Shown: positions 47,935 through 59,157 of the stretch, one piece after another
Position numbering within the stretch: position 1 is the first letter of the stretch
How the letters are laid out: the number at the start of each line of letters is the position of its first letter
Notes under the pieces: model-generated
Database searches by the model: none
Seen by the model: only the letters and a program-made list of their open reading frames with translations
What the model was told of the DNA's origin: nothing
NCBI GenBank assembly: GCA_963691705.1
Contig: OY829537.1
Span: 68,593,352 to 68,657,351 of the forward strand
Direction of reading: 5' to 3'
Source: Viola odorata
Lineage: Eukaryota; Streptophyta; Magnoliopsida; Malpighiales; Violaceae
DNA length: 64,000 nucleotides
Position numbers and translations under genes: made by a program

Positions 47935-48400
47935 TGTTGGTAAGCTTTAAAGCCATGTGTGCTTGATCACATAAGGACCTTCATACTTGGGAGCCCACTT
48001 TTCTAGATCGTCCTCCTGATGAGGGAAGACCTTCTTCACTACTAAATCCCCGGTTCTGAACTCGCGAGGTCACACTTCCTTATTATTAGCCATCCTCATG
48101 ATTGGCAATCGCATCTATTAGATTCAACTGTTCATACCTCTCTTTCACCCAATCGGATTCTTCCTGATTCAGCCAAGATTCCGAGAGAAGGAATTTCCAC
48201 TTTGAGTTGAATCACTGCTTCCATGTTGTAAACTAGGGAATAAAGAGTTGCCCCCCATTGAAGTACGAATAACAATATGATAAGTGTGCAAAGGAAAAGG
48301 AAGCACGTCGTGTCAATCCTCATAAGTGATCACCATCTTCTGGATAATTTTCTTCAAGTTATTGATTAGTTTTACTATGCCATTCATCTTGTGATGGACA
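47935..48400 (-). pseudogene. Element D integrase C-terminal relic
   Basis: Minus strand. KWAPKYEGPYVIK (GPY/F-like) and FRTGDLVVKKVFPHQ near 48060-47980 match the element A integrase end. GATLYSLVYNMEAVI and IIQKMVITYED near 48360-48230 match its core. The expected catalytic Glu after NG-x-V is Lys here (near 48385), and several stops and shifts are present. It is non-functional. Confidence 0.75.
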
Positions 48401-49770
48401 GGTGGGGAGTTTCGATGCCGTCGGCTTGGACTCATGCTTCATCGGAATGCAATGCTCAAATATATTAGGGTAATGACCCGACGTATCTTTATACGATCAT
48501 ACAAACACATCCATTTACTCGTTGAGGAATGAAATCAACTTCTCACAGAGTTCGAGATCATTCCAATCTCGACTATTTTCTGATGTTCTTGCCCCCAAGT
48601 TCATCTCTTTAAACTTCTCCTGACGAGAGACTTACTAAATGGGCTGACTTGTATGGAGCCTCAATATCATCCTCCTTTGTGGTGATAATCTCTTTTAAGA
48701 GAGACGTTTGGGAAGCATGGTGGCGATCTAATTTACCTGTCGGTTTTCTAAACCTTTTCAATGAGCTTCAAGATGGTTCTTTTTCTCCATAAGTATAAAT
48801 ATGGAATGTCGAAGTTGTATTGACCCAAGTAGGTCTCTAGTTGATGATCTTTGGGGATTCTATTGTACTATTCTTTGAGAACCATGGGCTTGCTTCGCTT
48901 TTCAACTTTATTGGAGATATAACACCTCCCATTCTTGGTCATGCCCGCCAATTTTAGCAATGGTGGAAGAAGGAAGATGAAAGATGGAAGATCCCATAAT
49001 TGACAGCCTTCCCTAGCTTTTAACAAAGCTAGAGTCCCCGCCCCTTACGTTTCTTTCCAAAATCCAAACTCCTTAAGTTCAAGTCCGAATAAAATAGAAG
49101 TAGATTGTTTTGTTTAAAAGAGGATAATCCCTAAAAGGATGCGATCTTGGATCACGAATGATCTTCTCTGTCTGTCTCCAGCTGTCCAATCGATTCTTTT
49201 GGCTCAGGATCCCGTGACTCATACCGCATCACGTTTTTGGCAATCTTAGCTAAGATTGGTCGTTTGTCTGATTTTTACCCCAGAGATAGCTTTTCTTCTT
49301 ATTTCCTCCAACGCAAATCCAGCTATCATCCACACTCTAGCAATAGTATTTCAATACTCCTATCTTTGCACGTTTTTAGATCGGCAGTCTTTAGACAAGA
49401 CTGCACCCAAGATTGCTAGTTTGTGCTGAAAACTAACATTTTCTTCATTTCCTTTAAAAGCAGATAGATTGACGTGAAAGGCACTATTTTCACCATAAAC
49501 AAGGTAGTTTTAAGATGGTAAAAAAAATCATGAAATTAAATGTCAATCAGCAGTTTCTTCCATTACCGGCCTCGTTGGAGTAGCGACAACTTCATACCCA
49601 TAGTCTGAAAGGGATTGCATACGAATCCTTACTGGACAATCTTAGAAAAAACTAACTCGCAAGGAGCCGCGGTAGGAGCACATGCTTGGGATACATGCTT
49701 GAAGGAATAAAGGGTGAGAATGCTTATTTGATAACATCGACCTCTTTTGTCCCATGAGTTTTCTTCTCAA
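48401..49770. other. Element D interior, nothing recognisable
   Basis: No RT, RNase H or protease motif was found on either strand in this stretch, where pol would be expected. Confidence 0.5.
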
Positions 49771-49774
49771 CCTG

Positions 49775-50500
49775 GATGCCTGCAAAATCTATCAACTATT
49801 CCACCTTCTGTAAGAAGATCGCACAATCTTGGATTCTATGCTTACTTGCCCCCAGGCAACATAAACAATCTTCTCAAATCATCCTCGAATGTCGCGGATA
49901 TCTTCCTTTGACTAGCGCAAAGAAAATCTTTTCTTGTGGTAACCCCCAATGCTTAAAAAGGGAAGGGATCAACAATCTTCTCGACTGAAATAATATTCAT
50001 TCCTCCATCACTTGATCAAGTGACGAACTTGTGCCTTAAAGGTGGAACAGTTCTCTAGAGTGTGACTCGGAGTTCCCGCATGGTATGCACATGTAACATT
50101 AGGATTGAACCCCTTCGGGAGATAGTTTGGAAAGGTCAAATTGGAGTTGGTACGACCTAATCGGCTGCTTAGAAGATGCTCGTCGATTTCTGGAAGAGGT
50201 AGTAGTGGCTCGATAGTTTTTGTTATCTTGGTTTTTTGTGTTCTTTGGTGGGTTATATGGTCTTATTTGTATGTGTTGTGATATTTGTAGTGGGGATGAT
50301 GGGAAAAGTGGAAACGTTTCTTGGTTCCGACGATAGTTTTGGTGATTTTGATTGGGATTTTTTTTTTTTGGTTCTTTGAGGGGTCATATGGTCTTTTGGT
50401 TAATCTTTCGAAGGAGGTCCATCCATATTTGATCAAATGACGAACATGTGCTTTAAAGGCGGAATAATACTCTAGAGTGTAATCCGGAATTCCTTGTCCA
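49775..50500 (-). pseudogene. gag: Element D gag knuckle relics (three modules)
   Basis: Minus strand, in 5' to 3' order. 50496-50421 is a first-type module with its last Cys as Tyr (TLEYYSAFKAHV). 50091-50006 is a first-type module with all ligands (CAYHAGTPSHTLENC). 49880-49780 is a second-type module (CLCCLGASKHRIQDC). The latter two show C-X2-C/H-X5-H-X4-C spacing as in element A. No continuous frame links them. Confidence 0.7.
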
Positions 50501-51240
50501 ATTGCGCCAATTACAGATTAGGGCATAAAGGGACTCATAATAGTAGATAGAAAAGTAGGCTCCGTTGTATGAACAAAAGTCTGGTGGATAATCAAGTGTC
50601 ATCTTGTCCCATTCTTTTTCGGCTTATAGTGCTCGTTCTGTAGCAGTTCGGAGTTGCTCCTCTAGCTTCGCTATCCTCATGACCAGTTCTGTTATTTTCC
50701 GTGTTTGAAGAGCTTTCGGGGGAATAGTTCTTCCTTGAAAGGATTAAAATCGCATAATGGAGAATAATGGAAATAACGAAGCAAGTTGTAAAATACATCA
50801 TGGCAATAATGAAGCAAATTGGAATATATACATGGGGATATATCATGGCAATGGTGAAGCAAATTGGAACGTATACATGCAATCATGATGCATGTGCTGG
50901 GGTAATTTCAACTACTTCTAACTGGCTGAAAGGCTCCTGGACAATACCATGAAAGTGGTCCCTCAGTAAATGGATACGTGATTGCTTACTGGGACCTAAG
51001 TCCATCAGGGCGCTCACCCATTTAGGGGTTCTAGTCCGAGTTTGGTTTCATGAAAGCTTACTGGAACATGTGCCCCAGGGCTTCACTAATTACCAACCTA
51101 ATCTTATTTGGGAAGGGCCCGGCGGAAGGGCATTATGCGTGAAATGCACATGAGAATACAACAGTTGATATCAAAGCAAATAAACAAATAAAGAACAATA
51201 ATAAACACCTCAAGCGAATAATTCCGGCTTCGACCCAAAA
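50501..51240 (-). other. Element D leader region
   Basis: Between primer-binding site and gag relics. No frame supported. A 24-25-bp near-repeat (CATGGCAATAATGAAGCAAATTGG-like) occurs around 50800-50870. Confidence 0.5.
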
Positions 51241-51242
51241 AG

Positions 51243-51260
51243 TCCCCAGTGAAGTCGCCA
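51243..51260 (-). promoter_or_regulatory. Primer-binding site of element D, probable tRNA-Arg type
   Basis: Minus strand TGGCGACTTCACTGGGGA, 3 nt inside the 5' LTR. TGGCGACTCC...TGGGGA-type sites complementary to a tRNA-Arg 3' end are typical of Ogre elements; this copy fits with a few differences. Confidence 0.65.
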
Positions 51261-51263
51261 AAC

Positions 51264-53866
51264 TGTCGCACCGTCGCGAGCGAAATTTGGGACGCAATGA
51301 AATTCACATAACAATGAAGTCGCCACCCTATTTTTCTAAGGTTTAGGGAAACCTAAAAAGTCCGTAAAAAGGAAGAAAATAAAATAAAACTAAGGCACAA
51401 AAGAAAAGGGTCTAAACCCGAGAACGATGGTTCGGGGTCGTATTATGGACTCGGGAAGGTGTTAGGCACCCGAGTCTCATCCTTAAAAAGGTTACCGGTT
51501 CTAAAAAAGAGGTGTTTAAAAATCATGTTGAAAACAGGTAATTTGGCCCTCAGGGGGAGAATCATCGCTTTAGTTTTTTAGTTGGTTGGATTGATTTTAT
51601 CCTAATTATTGTCGAGTTGTTTAACAGAAAATAACATTTTTTATCCTCTAAAAGATAAAGAAGGTCGGTTGTAGACATATTCCAATTATATTTAGCCGAG
51701 TTCAAAATTAGTCCGATTACATGCAAAGTTGGTGAAATTACTACCGTTTTATTAATCTTTACCAAAGCGACAATCCTAGTGAACAACGGTGGATCACTAT
51801 CATCATCGGGCCGATGCACGTGATTAACCCTATTTACTAAGTTGTCCTATCATGCATAAACTAGCATAGTACCATTTTGAGTGAATGCGAGAAACACGTT
51901 AAAAAGAGAAAAAACCGGGAAGTGGGGTCGAAGCCGCGCACATAACACATTCGTCAAGATAACATAAATTAAAAGACAATCGTGGGGACGAAGCCGCACA
52001 CGAAACAAGCATAGTATGAAAACACGTGGGGACGAAGCCGCACACGAAACAAGCATAGTTTAAATGATCATTCAACATTAAAGGTTTAAAACACATTAAG
52101 AGGGGATCTCTACAAAGGGATTAAATATGGAAGTATTTTCTAAGAGTTGGGCTTAAGGCCCATTTTACTATCTTTCCACTTTCAAATGATTGTTTTCTTT
52201 GGTGATTTACTATCCTAAAGATTTAGAAGAGCTTAAGTTATTGGGAAAGATTTAAATCCTATGTTTTGATTACTACTTTGTTTAGTTTTCTTTGATTGAT
52301 TTTATTCGTTTTGATTTGTGGGGACTTATTAAAGATTTTAAGAATTTAGTAATTAATAATCATGCAATTAAATTAAAGCGTGATGTTTAATACTAATCCT
52401 ATTCAAATTTCATGCATTTAAGGAAAATAAAAGTTGAGTATTTACTAAACCTAATTCATTCAAGCAAGGGTCCATTAAAGATTAATATTAAAGGGAGTTA
52501 ATCCAATTATTCTCATGCAATCAAGTTGATTTTAAATCTAGCAATTCTAAATAATCATGCATTCAATCATATAACAAATAGAATAGCTAATAAAAATCTC
52601 CTCGAGCGGATACCTGCATCACAGATTGGTTAGTAGCATAGAATAAATAAATATGCAAACAGATAAAATAAATATTACAAGCATGCACACAAGTACACTA
52701 CGAACAAAACAAATAAAGCCTCTAACGGGCCAGCCTAACACACATCAGCCCATCTTCTCTTCCTTTCTTTCTTCCCAGCCGGCCCAAGCCCACAAACAAA
52801 CCATAAGAACCAACACACACAAAAACCTAACCCAAACATTCTTTCTTTTCCTCTTCTGCCGCCGGCGGCTCCAACTTTATTCCTTTTTCTTTGCTTCAGC
52901 CGCCGGCGGCTGACCCATTCCCTCTCCTCAAACCGAAATCCCCTGCAAAACAAGCACAAGCACAACGGCAAAGCAAGCAAAAAAACAACCAACAAACTAG
53001 AGAAATAAGAAACAAGTAATTACAGCGGTGCTGCTGGTCCGAACGTGGTGGAGCAGCGGCAGGTGGCGGCGGGGATGAATCGGACGGCTGCTGGGCTGAA
53101 GCGTGGTGGCCGGAGCAGTGGGTGGCTAGGAATCAGCAGGGATAGATCGGGATGGAGTGGGAGAATGAAAGGTGATGTATGATTTTGTTTTGTGCGTTTA
53201 TGTGTATTGATTTTGAGATTGTTTGGAGGTTTGATGATGGGTAATGGCAGCGGCTGTTGGGTTTGGTTTTGTGCAGGTTTGACTGATTTCGGGATGGGCA
53301 GTGGTGGTTTGAGTTGATTCGACTGGGCAGCGGTGATCGGCGTGGGCAGTGTTGACTGATTTTGGGTAATTGATTTTGGTTGGATTGGTTAATTGATTTT
53401 GGTTTATTGATGGTGATCGGTTAATTGGATGAAGGAGAGGGATTGATTTCGGTAGTTGGTTTCGGAAGAGGGAGAGGGATTGATTTCGGGAGAGGGAGCA
53501 GGATCGATTAATCAGCCTCCTGTTCGATTGGGGCAATTACTCATTTTAATTAGGGAGGTAGCATGGGTTTTCTGATTGTAAAATCAGGTGGTGGGTGAGA
53601 GCGGGCTTGGTCGGACGTGGGAATCAAATGAGAGTGGAGACACGAGGAAGTGGCTTGACCGTGCGTGGGAGTAAAGAAATGGGAGTGGAAATGACACATT
53701 CCGTACGAACTAAATAAAATAAAAACACTAACAATTAAACAAATAATCAGGTAAAAAATTATGAAATCGATGGTAAAATGACTCGAACAAATAACGATAA
53801 CAAGAACCGATAAAGCAAAATAAATTTATGATTTAAATGCTCGTGGTCAAAATTCGAGTAGCAACA
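51264..53866 (-). mobile_element. 5' LTR of element D
   Basis: Same length as the 3' LTR (2603 bp), no indel. Differences noticed: one in the terminal CGCGAGCG, one in AAAAGGG, one each near 52876, 53322, 53528 and 53756. Promoter position not identified. Confidence 0.95.
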
Positions 53867-53871
53867 CTATT
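53867..53871. repeat. Target site duplication of element D, right copy
   Basis: CTATT, matching 42652-42656. Confidence 0.95.
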
Positions 53872-54340
53872 TTACATGGGATTGTAAAAGTGCCTTGATC
53901 CTTACACTTTTCGGGGAGTTGGGCCTGTATAACTGCAGAGACATTTTGGTTAAGATTAACCCTTTCAACACCTACAAGTTTTCTTTTGTTAGTACACAGC
54001 TCCTTGAGAAATTTAGCATAAGAAGGTATTTTAGCAATTAAATCTAGCATAGGAATATTCACAGCAGCTTTTCCAAAAATGTTCATAAATTCCTTTGCTT
54101 CATCCTTTCTCTTCTATTTTGAGGATTTGGGAGGAAAATGGGGTGGAATTTCTATTTCTTCCTCCTAGGTTGTGACCTTTTCATCTGGCTTGGCTACTGG
54201 CTTGGCCAAGACTGGGTCCTATTTTTCTATTTTTACTAGAATGTCGGGCTTGGCCAAGACTGTCTCAGTCTGGATTTCTTCATCATCTTCATCCATTTCT
54301 TGGGACTGCTGTGTCTCTACTTAGCTACGAAACTGAATCG
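53867..54340 (-). pseudogene. Athila-like gag-protease, 5' half, split by element D
   Basis: Minus strand. PMLDLIAKIPSYAKFLKELC, TNKRKL and KCKDQGTFTIPC are hallmark phrases at the gag-protease boundary of Athila elements. The protein then breaks at the element D insertion and continues at 42656. Upstream (54090-54340) reads as an acidic gag linker with stops. Confidence 0.8.
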
Positions 54341-55480
54341 TTCTACACCCTCCTTTTGACTGGATGAAGAGATCGAAATCGAAGATGATGATGGCTTATC
54401 CATTGGACAAAGGTGATGACTAAGGCTACAGATCAATTTCCCTTTGAAAATGGAAAAAATACGGTTTCAGTAAATTTGGAATATTGGGTTTGCTTCTATT
54501 GTTTAGGTTTTTCGAAGGGGAGGGTGAAAAGTTATTTTGGAATTGGAATCAAAATTAGTTTAGGACTGTCGTCTTCTTCAGTACGCCTGCAGGACGGGTC
54601 GGGTTAGAAATGAGCGGGTCGTTATTAAGTGTCACATGAAACGCCATCGCTGTATAACTTTCTTCAGACACTTCCGTAAATGTTCCACAATAAGACGTAC
54701 GAAAATATGTTGATTTGTCTTCCATTGTATGTACTTCTTATTTTCCTTATCATTAATACGTCATAAAAATTGATATTACATGTCTACTTCTAATGGTTAC
54801 GCTATGGCGACGTTCTACTTAGAACCGCCAAAAATTAAGTTATTTTCTCAAGAATTCATACTTTGTAGAATTCAAAATATAAATTGTCTTCTAAGTTAAT
54901 TACATATTTCACTGACATTAAGGAAATAGTCTTACATATCTTTCAATTACAATTATCAATAAATATATTTCAATATAAAGTATAATTCAAATTACTGAAG
55001 AAACATAAGAATTATTTATTTAGTTATTTATCATAAGAAAAAATTAACTGTAAATTGAATAAAATAACATTCCATCATTTGTTGTAAGCCTTATATAAAA
55101 ACATCTACGAAATTGATTTGAATTTTAAAAAATTATGTAACGGCCATAGTTTCTACCATGAAAATTGTTGCTTATATTTCATCGTCGTTCATGTTTCAAT
55201 TCACCATATATTATTACTAATAAATTAAATTTTTTTCCGCCCCACAATATTACTAATAAATCATATATTTGAACATTGTAGTAAAAAATGGCAGTTCCCT
55301 TTAATAATTTTTTTATTTATTTTTAATAGGATAATTTTTTAATAAAATATATGACGTCATATTTAAGATCAGTCTAATAATTTAAGATCCCTATTAAGAG
55401 ACAGAAAATACTGTGTACATGAGAGAGGGAAGTGTTGTCACCAGCATGTACATTGTTGTTGTCAGAGTAATAGTATGAAC
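54341..55480. other. AT-rich intergenic DNA, no gene seen
   Basis: No domain, no transposon ends recognised. Short open frames are not supported. Confidence 0.5.
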
Positions 55481-55482
55481 TA

Positions 55483-55715
55483 CTCCTTCCGGATTATAAA
55501 AAACGACGTTCGTATTGTAGATACGCATATCGAGGAGGCCGGATGACGCACTATTTGACCCCAAAAAATTTCGTATTTTTTTTTTAACGTACATTAATCC
55601 TTAACGTACGTCCGAGAAAAAAATCGGGGCAAAATTGTCTCAAATAGTGAGTCATCCGACCTCCTTAACATGCGTGCACAAATAGTAAAAGTCGTTTAAT
55701 AAAATCCGGAGGGAG
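55483..55715. mobile_element. Stowaway-like MITE (233 bp)
   Basis: Ends CTCCTTCCGG and CCGGAGGGAG are inverted and flanked by TA (55481-55482, 55716-55717). The inner parts (GGATGACGCACTATTTGA and TCAAATAGTGAGTCATCC) also pair, so the whole element can fold back. TA duplication and CTCCCTCCG ends are typical of Tc1/mariner MITEs. Confidence 0.9.
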
Positions 55716-55717
55716 TA

Positions 55718-56543
55718 TGAAACATAACACAAGAGACAAAAGAAGCAAGTCCAACCTTGCTTTCCACGTGGAGACGGTTCCACCTAGAAACAACCGCAGC
55801 AGATCCCGTTGTTATTTACTATACCTTGCACAGCAGCTGTGAGCCTATCACGGTCTAGTTTTGTAAAAACCACTTTGGGATTATTTTTTAAACAAATAGA
55901 AAGCGATTTAATAGTCAAAATTGCTTTTAATAAAATTTTCAATATTTCTACTAGAAACTTTTTTTTTTCTTAGATAATTTTTTTTTTAAAATAAAATCTG
56001 CTAAAAAATTATCCAAAAAGATCTTACTAGACTGGGATTTGGTCTTAAAATGATCGCCTTTCACTTTTTAACAAAGTGAAGTGTTGCTGAATTTTCTACC
56101 GTTGCTCAATTTATAACCAACATATTAATTTTTGACACTTTATTTTTTCATGTAGAAAATTTGGCTCCACGAGTATGAAATTTCTCATCCCGAGATCAAG
56201 TAGTAATAACAAATTTAATTAAATAATTGTAAAAAGATTGACAAAGTTTTTTTAGACAAATTGTAACCTTTATTAATCTTTTGTTAATATATTTATTCTC
56301 TTCCCATTGTATTTATTACATTTTTTATTATGATGCATTTAAATAATTAATGTAAAATGTTATTTCTACTTAAATATTTTAATAAGACTGATGCGAATCA
56401 TCCGACTACAAATTAATTCTTTTATTTAAAAAATTATTTAATAAAATTGATGTCATCGTCCAACTAAAGCTTATTAAATAACATAGAAAAAGGTGGGAGC
56501 ATGAAAGCACGAATGAGATACACTAGCAGAGAAATTTCCAGAT
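55718..56543. other. AT-rich intergenic DNA
   Basis: Contains TTCCACGTGGAGA (55761-55773), a G-box-like palindrome. No gene seen. Confidence 0.5.
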
Positions 56544-56551
56544 ATTAAATG

Positions 56552-57350
56552 TAGGGGTATCAAAACGGGACCAGACCTATAGACCCGATTCGGACTCGAG
56601 GTTTCTAGGTTTGAGATCAAATTTTAGTCCCGATCCAAAAATTTCTAAGTCTGACCCGGCCAAATTAAAAAAAAAACCTAGGCTTTTTCGTTTCCTTTCT
56701 CTCTCCACACGCCGCACACCGCACACCACAACATCGATCGTCGCTCTCTTCTTCACTCTCATCGTCGCTCGTTCTTTCCCTCATCGATCGTCGCTTTCTC
56801 TCACTCTCATCGTCGCACCTACTCTGGCCAACCAAAAAAACCATCTCTTCTGCATCGCAGCCGCACCACCACCATCACCTAGCCAAACCGCCACATTTAT
56901 TCCGACCAGCCAACAAAAACCCAACCACAAACCACCATTACACAGCCAAACCATCACAGTCACGTCACCGCCATCACCCAAATACAACACACCACCAGCA
57001 AACCCCCCAATCTCTCATGCTGGCGGTGGCAGCGGTGGTTGGGAGGGAGGGGGTTGAGGATGGGGAAGGGGCAGTGTTAAGGTTTTGGAATTGAAAGATT
57101 AAGCCCATTTTGAGAGAAAGCGAGTAGGATTAGGAGAGAAACATGAAAAGTGGAAAGAAAGAAAAATAAAAAATGTCAAGTCTATTTTTCTCGGGTCTGG
57201 ACTCGGGACCTGGATTCTTAGCTGGCCGAAACCGGGACCAAAAATTGATCCCATTTTTAGTCAGAACCGAGTCTAGTTCTGACCCGGGTATCTTCGGGTC
57301 TAGCCGGATCCGGGTCAATTTCAGCCCACAAACCCGTTTTGACACTCCTA
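56552..57350. mobile_element. hAT non-autonomous element (799 bp) with 8-bp target duplication
   Basis: Ends TAGGGGTATC and GACACTCCTA are imperfect inverted repeats; inside, AAAACGGG and CCCGTTTT extend the pairing. The 8-bp ATTAAATG flanks it at 56544-56551 and 57351-57358. Subterminal GGGTC/GACCC words are abundant. No transposase. A 148-codon frame inside (56611-57057) is Ser/Pro/Thr-rich and unsupported. Confidence 0.92.
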
Positions 57351-57358
57351 ATTAAATG

Positions 57359-57717
57359 TACCAATCATTTAGATTTAACAAAATAAAATACACTCTTAAT
57401 TAAAAAAGATAAAAAATAAAAAAAGATATTTGAAGAGGAGTCACATGCTTTTCCTACCTTTACACAGCCCACGTGGCGACGATTCAATTAAGTAGATTGC
57501 TCGGTTTATAAATCATAACACACGTGTCAGTCCATTTCCAGCGGATGAGGCGCTCACTTTACGTCACTCGCGGGGAGAGAGGAAGAATCTAGTGGATCAG
57601 GTGGGATCAGGTGATCATGGTTTATGACACAAAAGAAAACTCCAAGAAGATAACATTATTTTTTTATTTTTTATTTCAACATTTTAAGAAAATAAGAGCC
57701 TTACGTCTTCCACACAC
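57359..57717. promoter_or_regulatory. Intergenic segment with two ACGT-core (G-box/ABRE) motifs
   Basis: CCACGTGGC at 57469-57477 and ACACGTGTC at 57520-57528, with TTTATAAAT between them (57505-57513). These are the classical bZIP/bHLH and abscisic-acid-response cores. No downstream gene is identified, so a role is unproven. Confidence 0.35.
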
Positions 57718-57733
57718 ATCATAACCGATTCTT

Positions 57734-58588
57734 TTTTTTTAATATGCAGGTATATATATGTATATATTAGAGTAAAGTCATTACAAATGACCAAAAAAAA
57801 CACGAACCAATACAGAGAGAAACAAGCCAGGTAGTCAAGCTACCTGCAGAAAAACACTCACTAAACCACACACTAGCTTCTCAACAATAGAAGCTGCAAC
57901 GAAACAATAAAACAGAAACGACAAACAATACCATCATCCTAACCCATACAGCCAATCCGGACCGATGGTCATCTGAGAATGAGAATAGGGAAAACGAGGG
58001 TCCAAGGTCAGCAACCACTGCTGCCAAGTACTGAAGATTAGGTTCAGACAGCCGAAGGAGCAACACCTACCTTCATTGAAGACCACTTTATTCCGTTGAA
58101 GCCAAATTGAGTAACACCCGGCATAAAGAAGAATCGACCAGCTATCTTGGACAACCTTTTTGTTACACAACAGCAGCGACGACCAACTCTCCCAGTGGGC
58201 TAACATTGACTTAGGAGTCACCCACTGCATACCCGCCCACCTCAAAATCGACGTCCAAATTTGAAGAGTAAACTTACAGTGGAGAATGAGATGATCAACC
58301 GTTTCCTCAGTTTCTCCACACAGAGGGCACCTATCGCTATCTATAGTAATAATGGACCTATGTCGCAGGAAGTCCCTAGTAGCAATCCCGTTATTCAAGG
58401 CGAACCAAGTAAAAATTTGAGCCCTGTGAGGAACCTTTGCCTTCCAACATTGCTGAAGATACTTGTCTCTGTCGGGCAACTCATTCCACCTCGCTCTCTC
58501 TCTGCAGAAGGAATTAACAGTATACTTGCCAGAACCATCAAGCTTCCAAATAATCTTATCCATAACTTCGCCGACCAACGGTTGGGGT
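57734..58588 (-). mobile_element. 5'-truncated LINE (855 bp) with 16-bp target duplication
   Basis: ATCATAACCGATTCTT occurs at 57718-57733 and 58589-58604. Next to the left copy is a T run (57734-57740), i.e. a short poly(A) tail on the minus strand. The body encodes the C-terminus of a LINE ORF2. Together these mark target-primed reverse transcription with 5' truncation. Confidence 0.93.
57934..58588 (-). pseudogene. LINE reverse transcriptase C-terminal fragment (zf-RVT region)
   Basis: Open for about 218 codons. WKAKVPHRAQIFTWFALNN followed by CPLCGETEETVDHLILHC (C-X2-C-X8-H-X4-C) is the zinc-binding domain found at the end of plant LINE ORF2 proteins, then SIWLQRNKVVFN. The RT palm and endonuclease domains are missing through 5' truncation. 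The apparent start ATG (58591-58593) lies in the target duplication, not the LINE. It is dead on arrival despite the intact frame. Confidence 0.9.
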
Positions 58589-58604
58589 ATCATAACCGAT
58601 TCTT

Positions 58605-58947
58605 ATTATAGTATAAATCATCTTATAATCAAGATCGGAAAAGCTTTTCATGTGAACTCCATGTTTATAGTCTCTCTAAGCATGATGATTAAAATTAAAC
58701 TAATAATTACCATGCAGGAATATCAACGAGTAAAAAATTAAAATTGAATCGGAAAATTGCAAATTAACTAATGAATTTAACAGAAATTGAGAAGATTAAG
58801 CAAGTCAGATATGATATAAAGATACAAGAGATACAAAACTTGAACAATCATCTCTTCAACAACACAATATGTACAATCTCGTTCGTTGGGGAAAATAAAA
58901 GAACAGAAAAGAAAAGGGCACAAATTAATTAAATATAGGAAATAACA
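58605..58947. other. AT-rich intergenic DNA
   Basis: Nothing recognised; may include the 3' flank of the small ORF at 58948. Confidence 0.4.
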
Positions 58948-59157
58948 TTAAGAAGGAGCGAGTACTGGAATCTGCAAAGGTCGGTGTGGTACCGCCGGTA
59001 GGTGTGACGAAGAGGAAGAGGCAAAAGGAAGATTGCGCAGGATGAGGAAACGAACCCGGGGAGGGAAAGGGGCGTCATTGAACAAATGCTGGAGGACCCT
59101 GGCAAGCAACGCCGTGTACTCCTCCATCAGCTCCGCCACTACCGCTACCAATATCAT
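58948..59157 (-). CDS. Small hypothetical protein (69 aa)
   Basis: The product is compact and not low-complexity in its first half: a hydrophobic/acidic helix (MILVAVVAELMEEYTALLARVLQ), then APFPPRVRFLILRNLPF, then a Ser/Pro-rich tail. I do not recognise it. In its favour: a TATATATATATA stretch 64-75 bp upstream on the minus strand (59221-59232), G+C content above the flanks, and no transposon end across it. Against it: short length and no neighbour context. It could be a host micro-protein gene, the last exon of a gene, or chance. Confidence 0.4.
   Translation of the reverse strand: MILVAVVAELMEEYTALLARVLQHLFNDAPFPPRVRFLILRNLPFASSSSSHLPAVPHRPLQIPVLAPS

Larger units (their letters stand above)
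42657..53866 (-). mobile_element. Element D: complete non-autonomous Ogre/Tat-related retrotransposon (11,210 bp)
   Basis: Two LTRs of exactly 2603 bp (42657-45259 and 51264-53866), differing at about six positions by eye, flank a 6.0-kb interior with primer-binding site, polypurine tract and a perfect 5-bp duplication CTATT. The interior holds only relics of gag knuckles and the integrase C-terminal half, two tandem arrays and noncoding DNA; no RT or RNase H seen. It must have depended on proteins from a relative, plausibly an element A-type copy. The near-identical LTRs make it the youngest datable insertion here. Confidence 0.95.

Noticed and set aside
46135..47956. Several long minus-strand open frames (up to 327 codons) with repeated peptides
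   Set aside because: All lie in the 34-bp tandem array, whose unit is stop-free in three frames; overlapping frames of equal quality and no domain.
56611..57057. 148-codon plus-strand frame inside the 799-bp hAT
   Set aside because: Ser/Thr/Pro-rich translation of CT-rich DNA in a non-autonomous element; no transposase feature.
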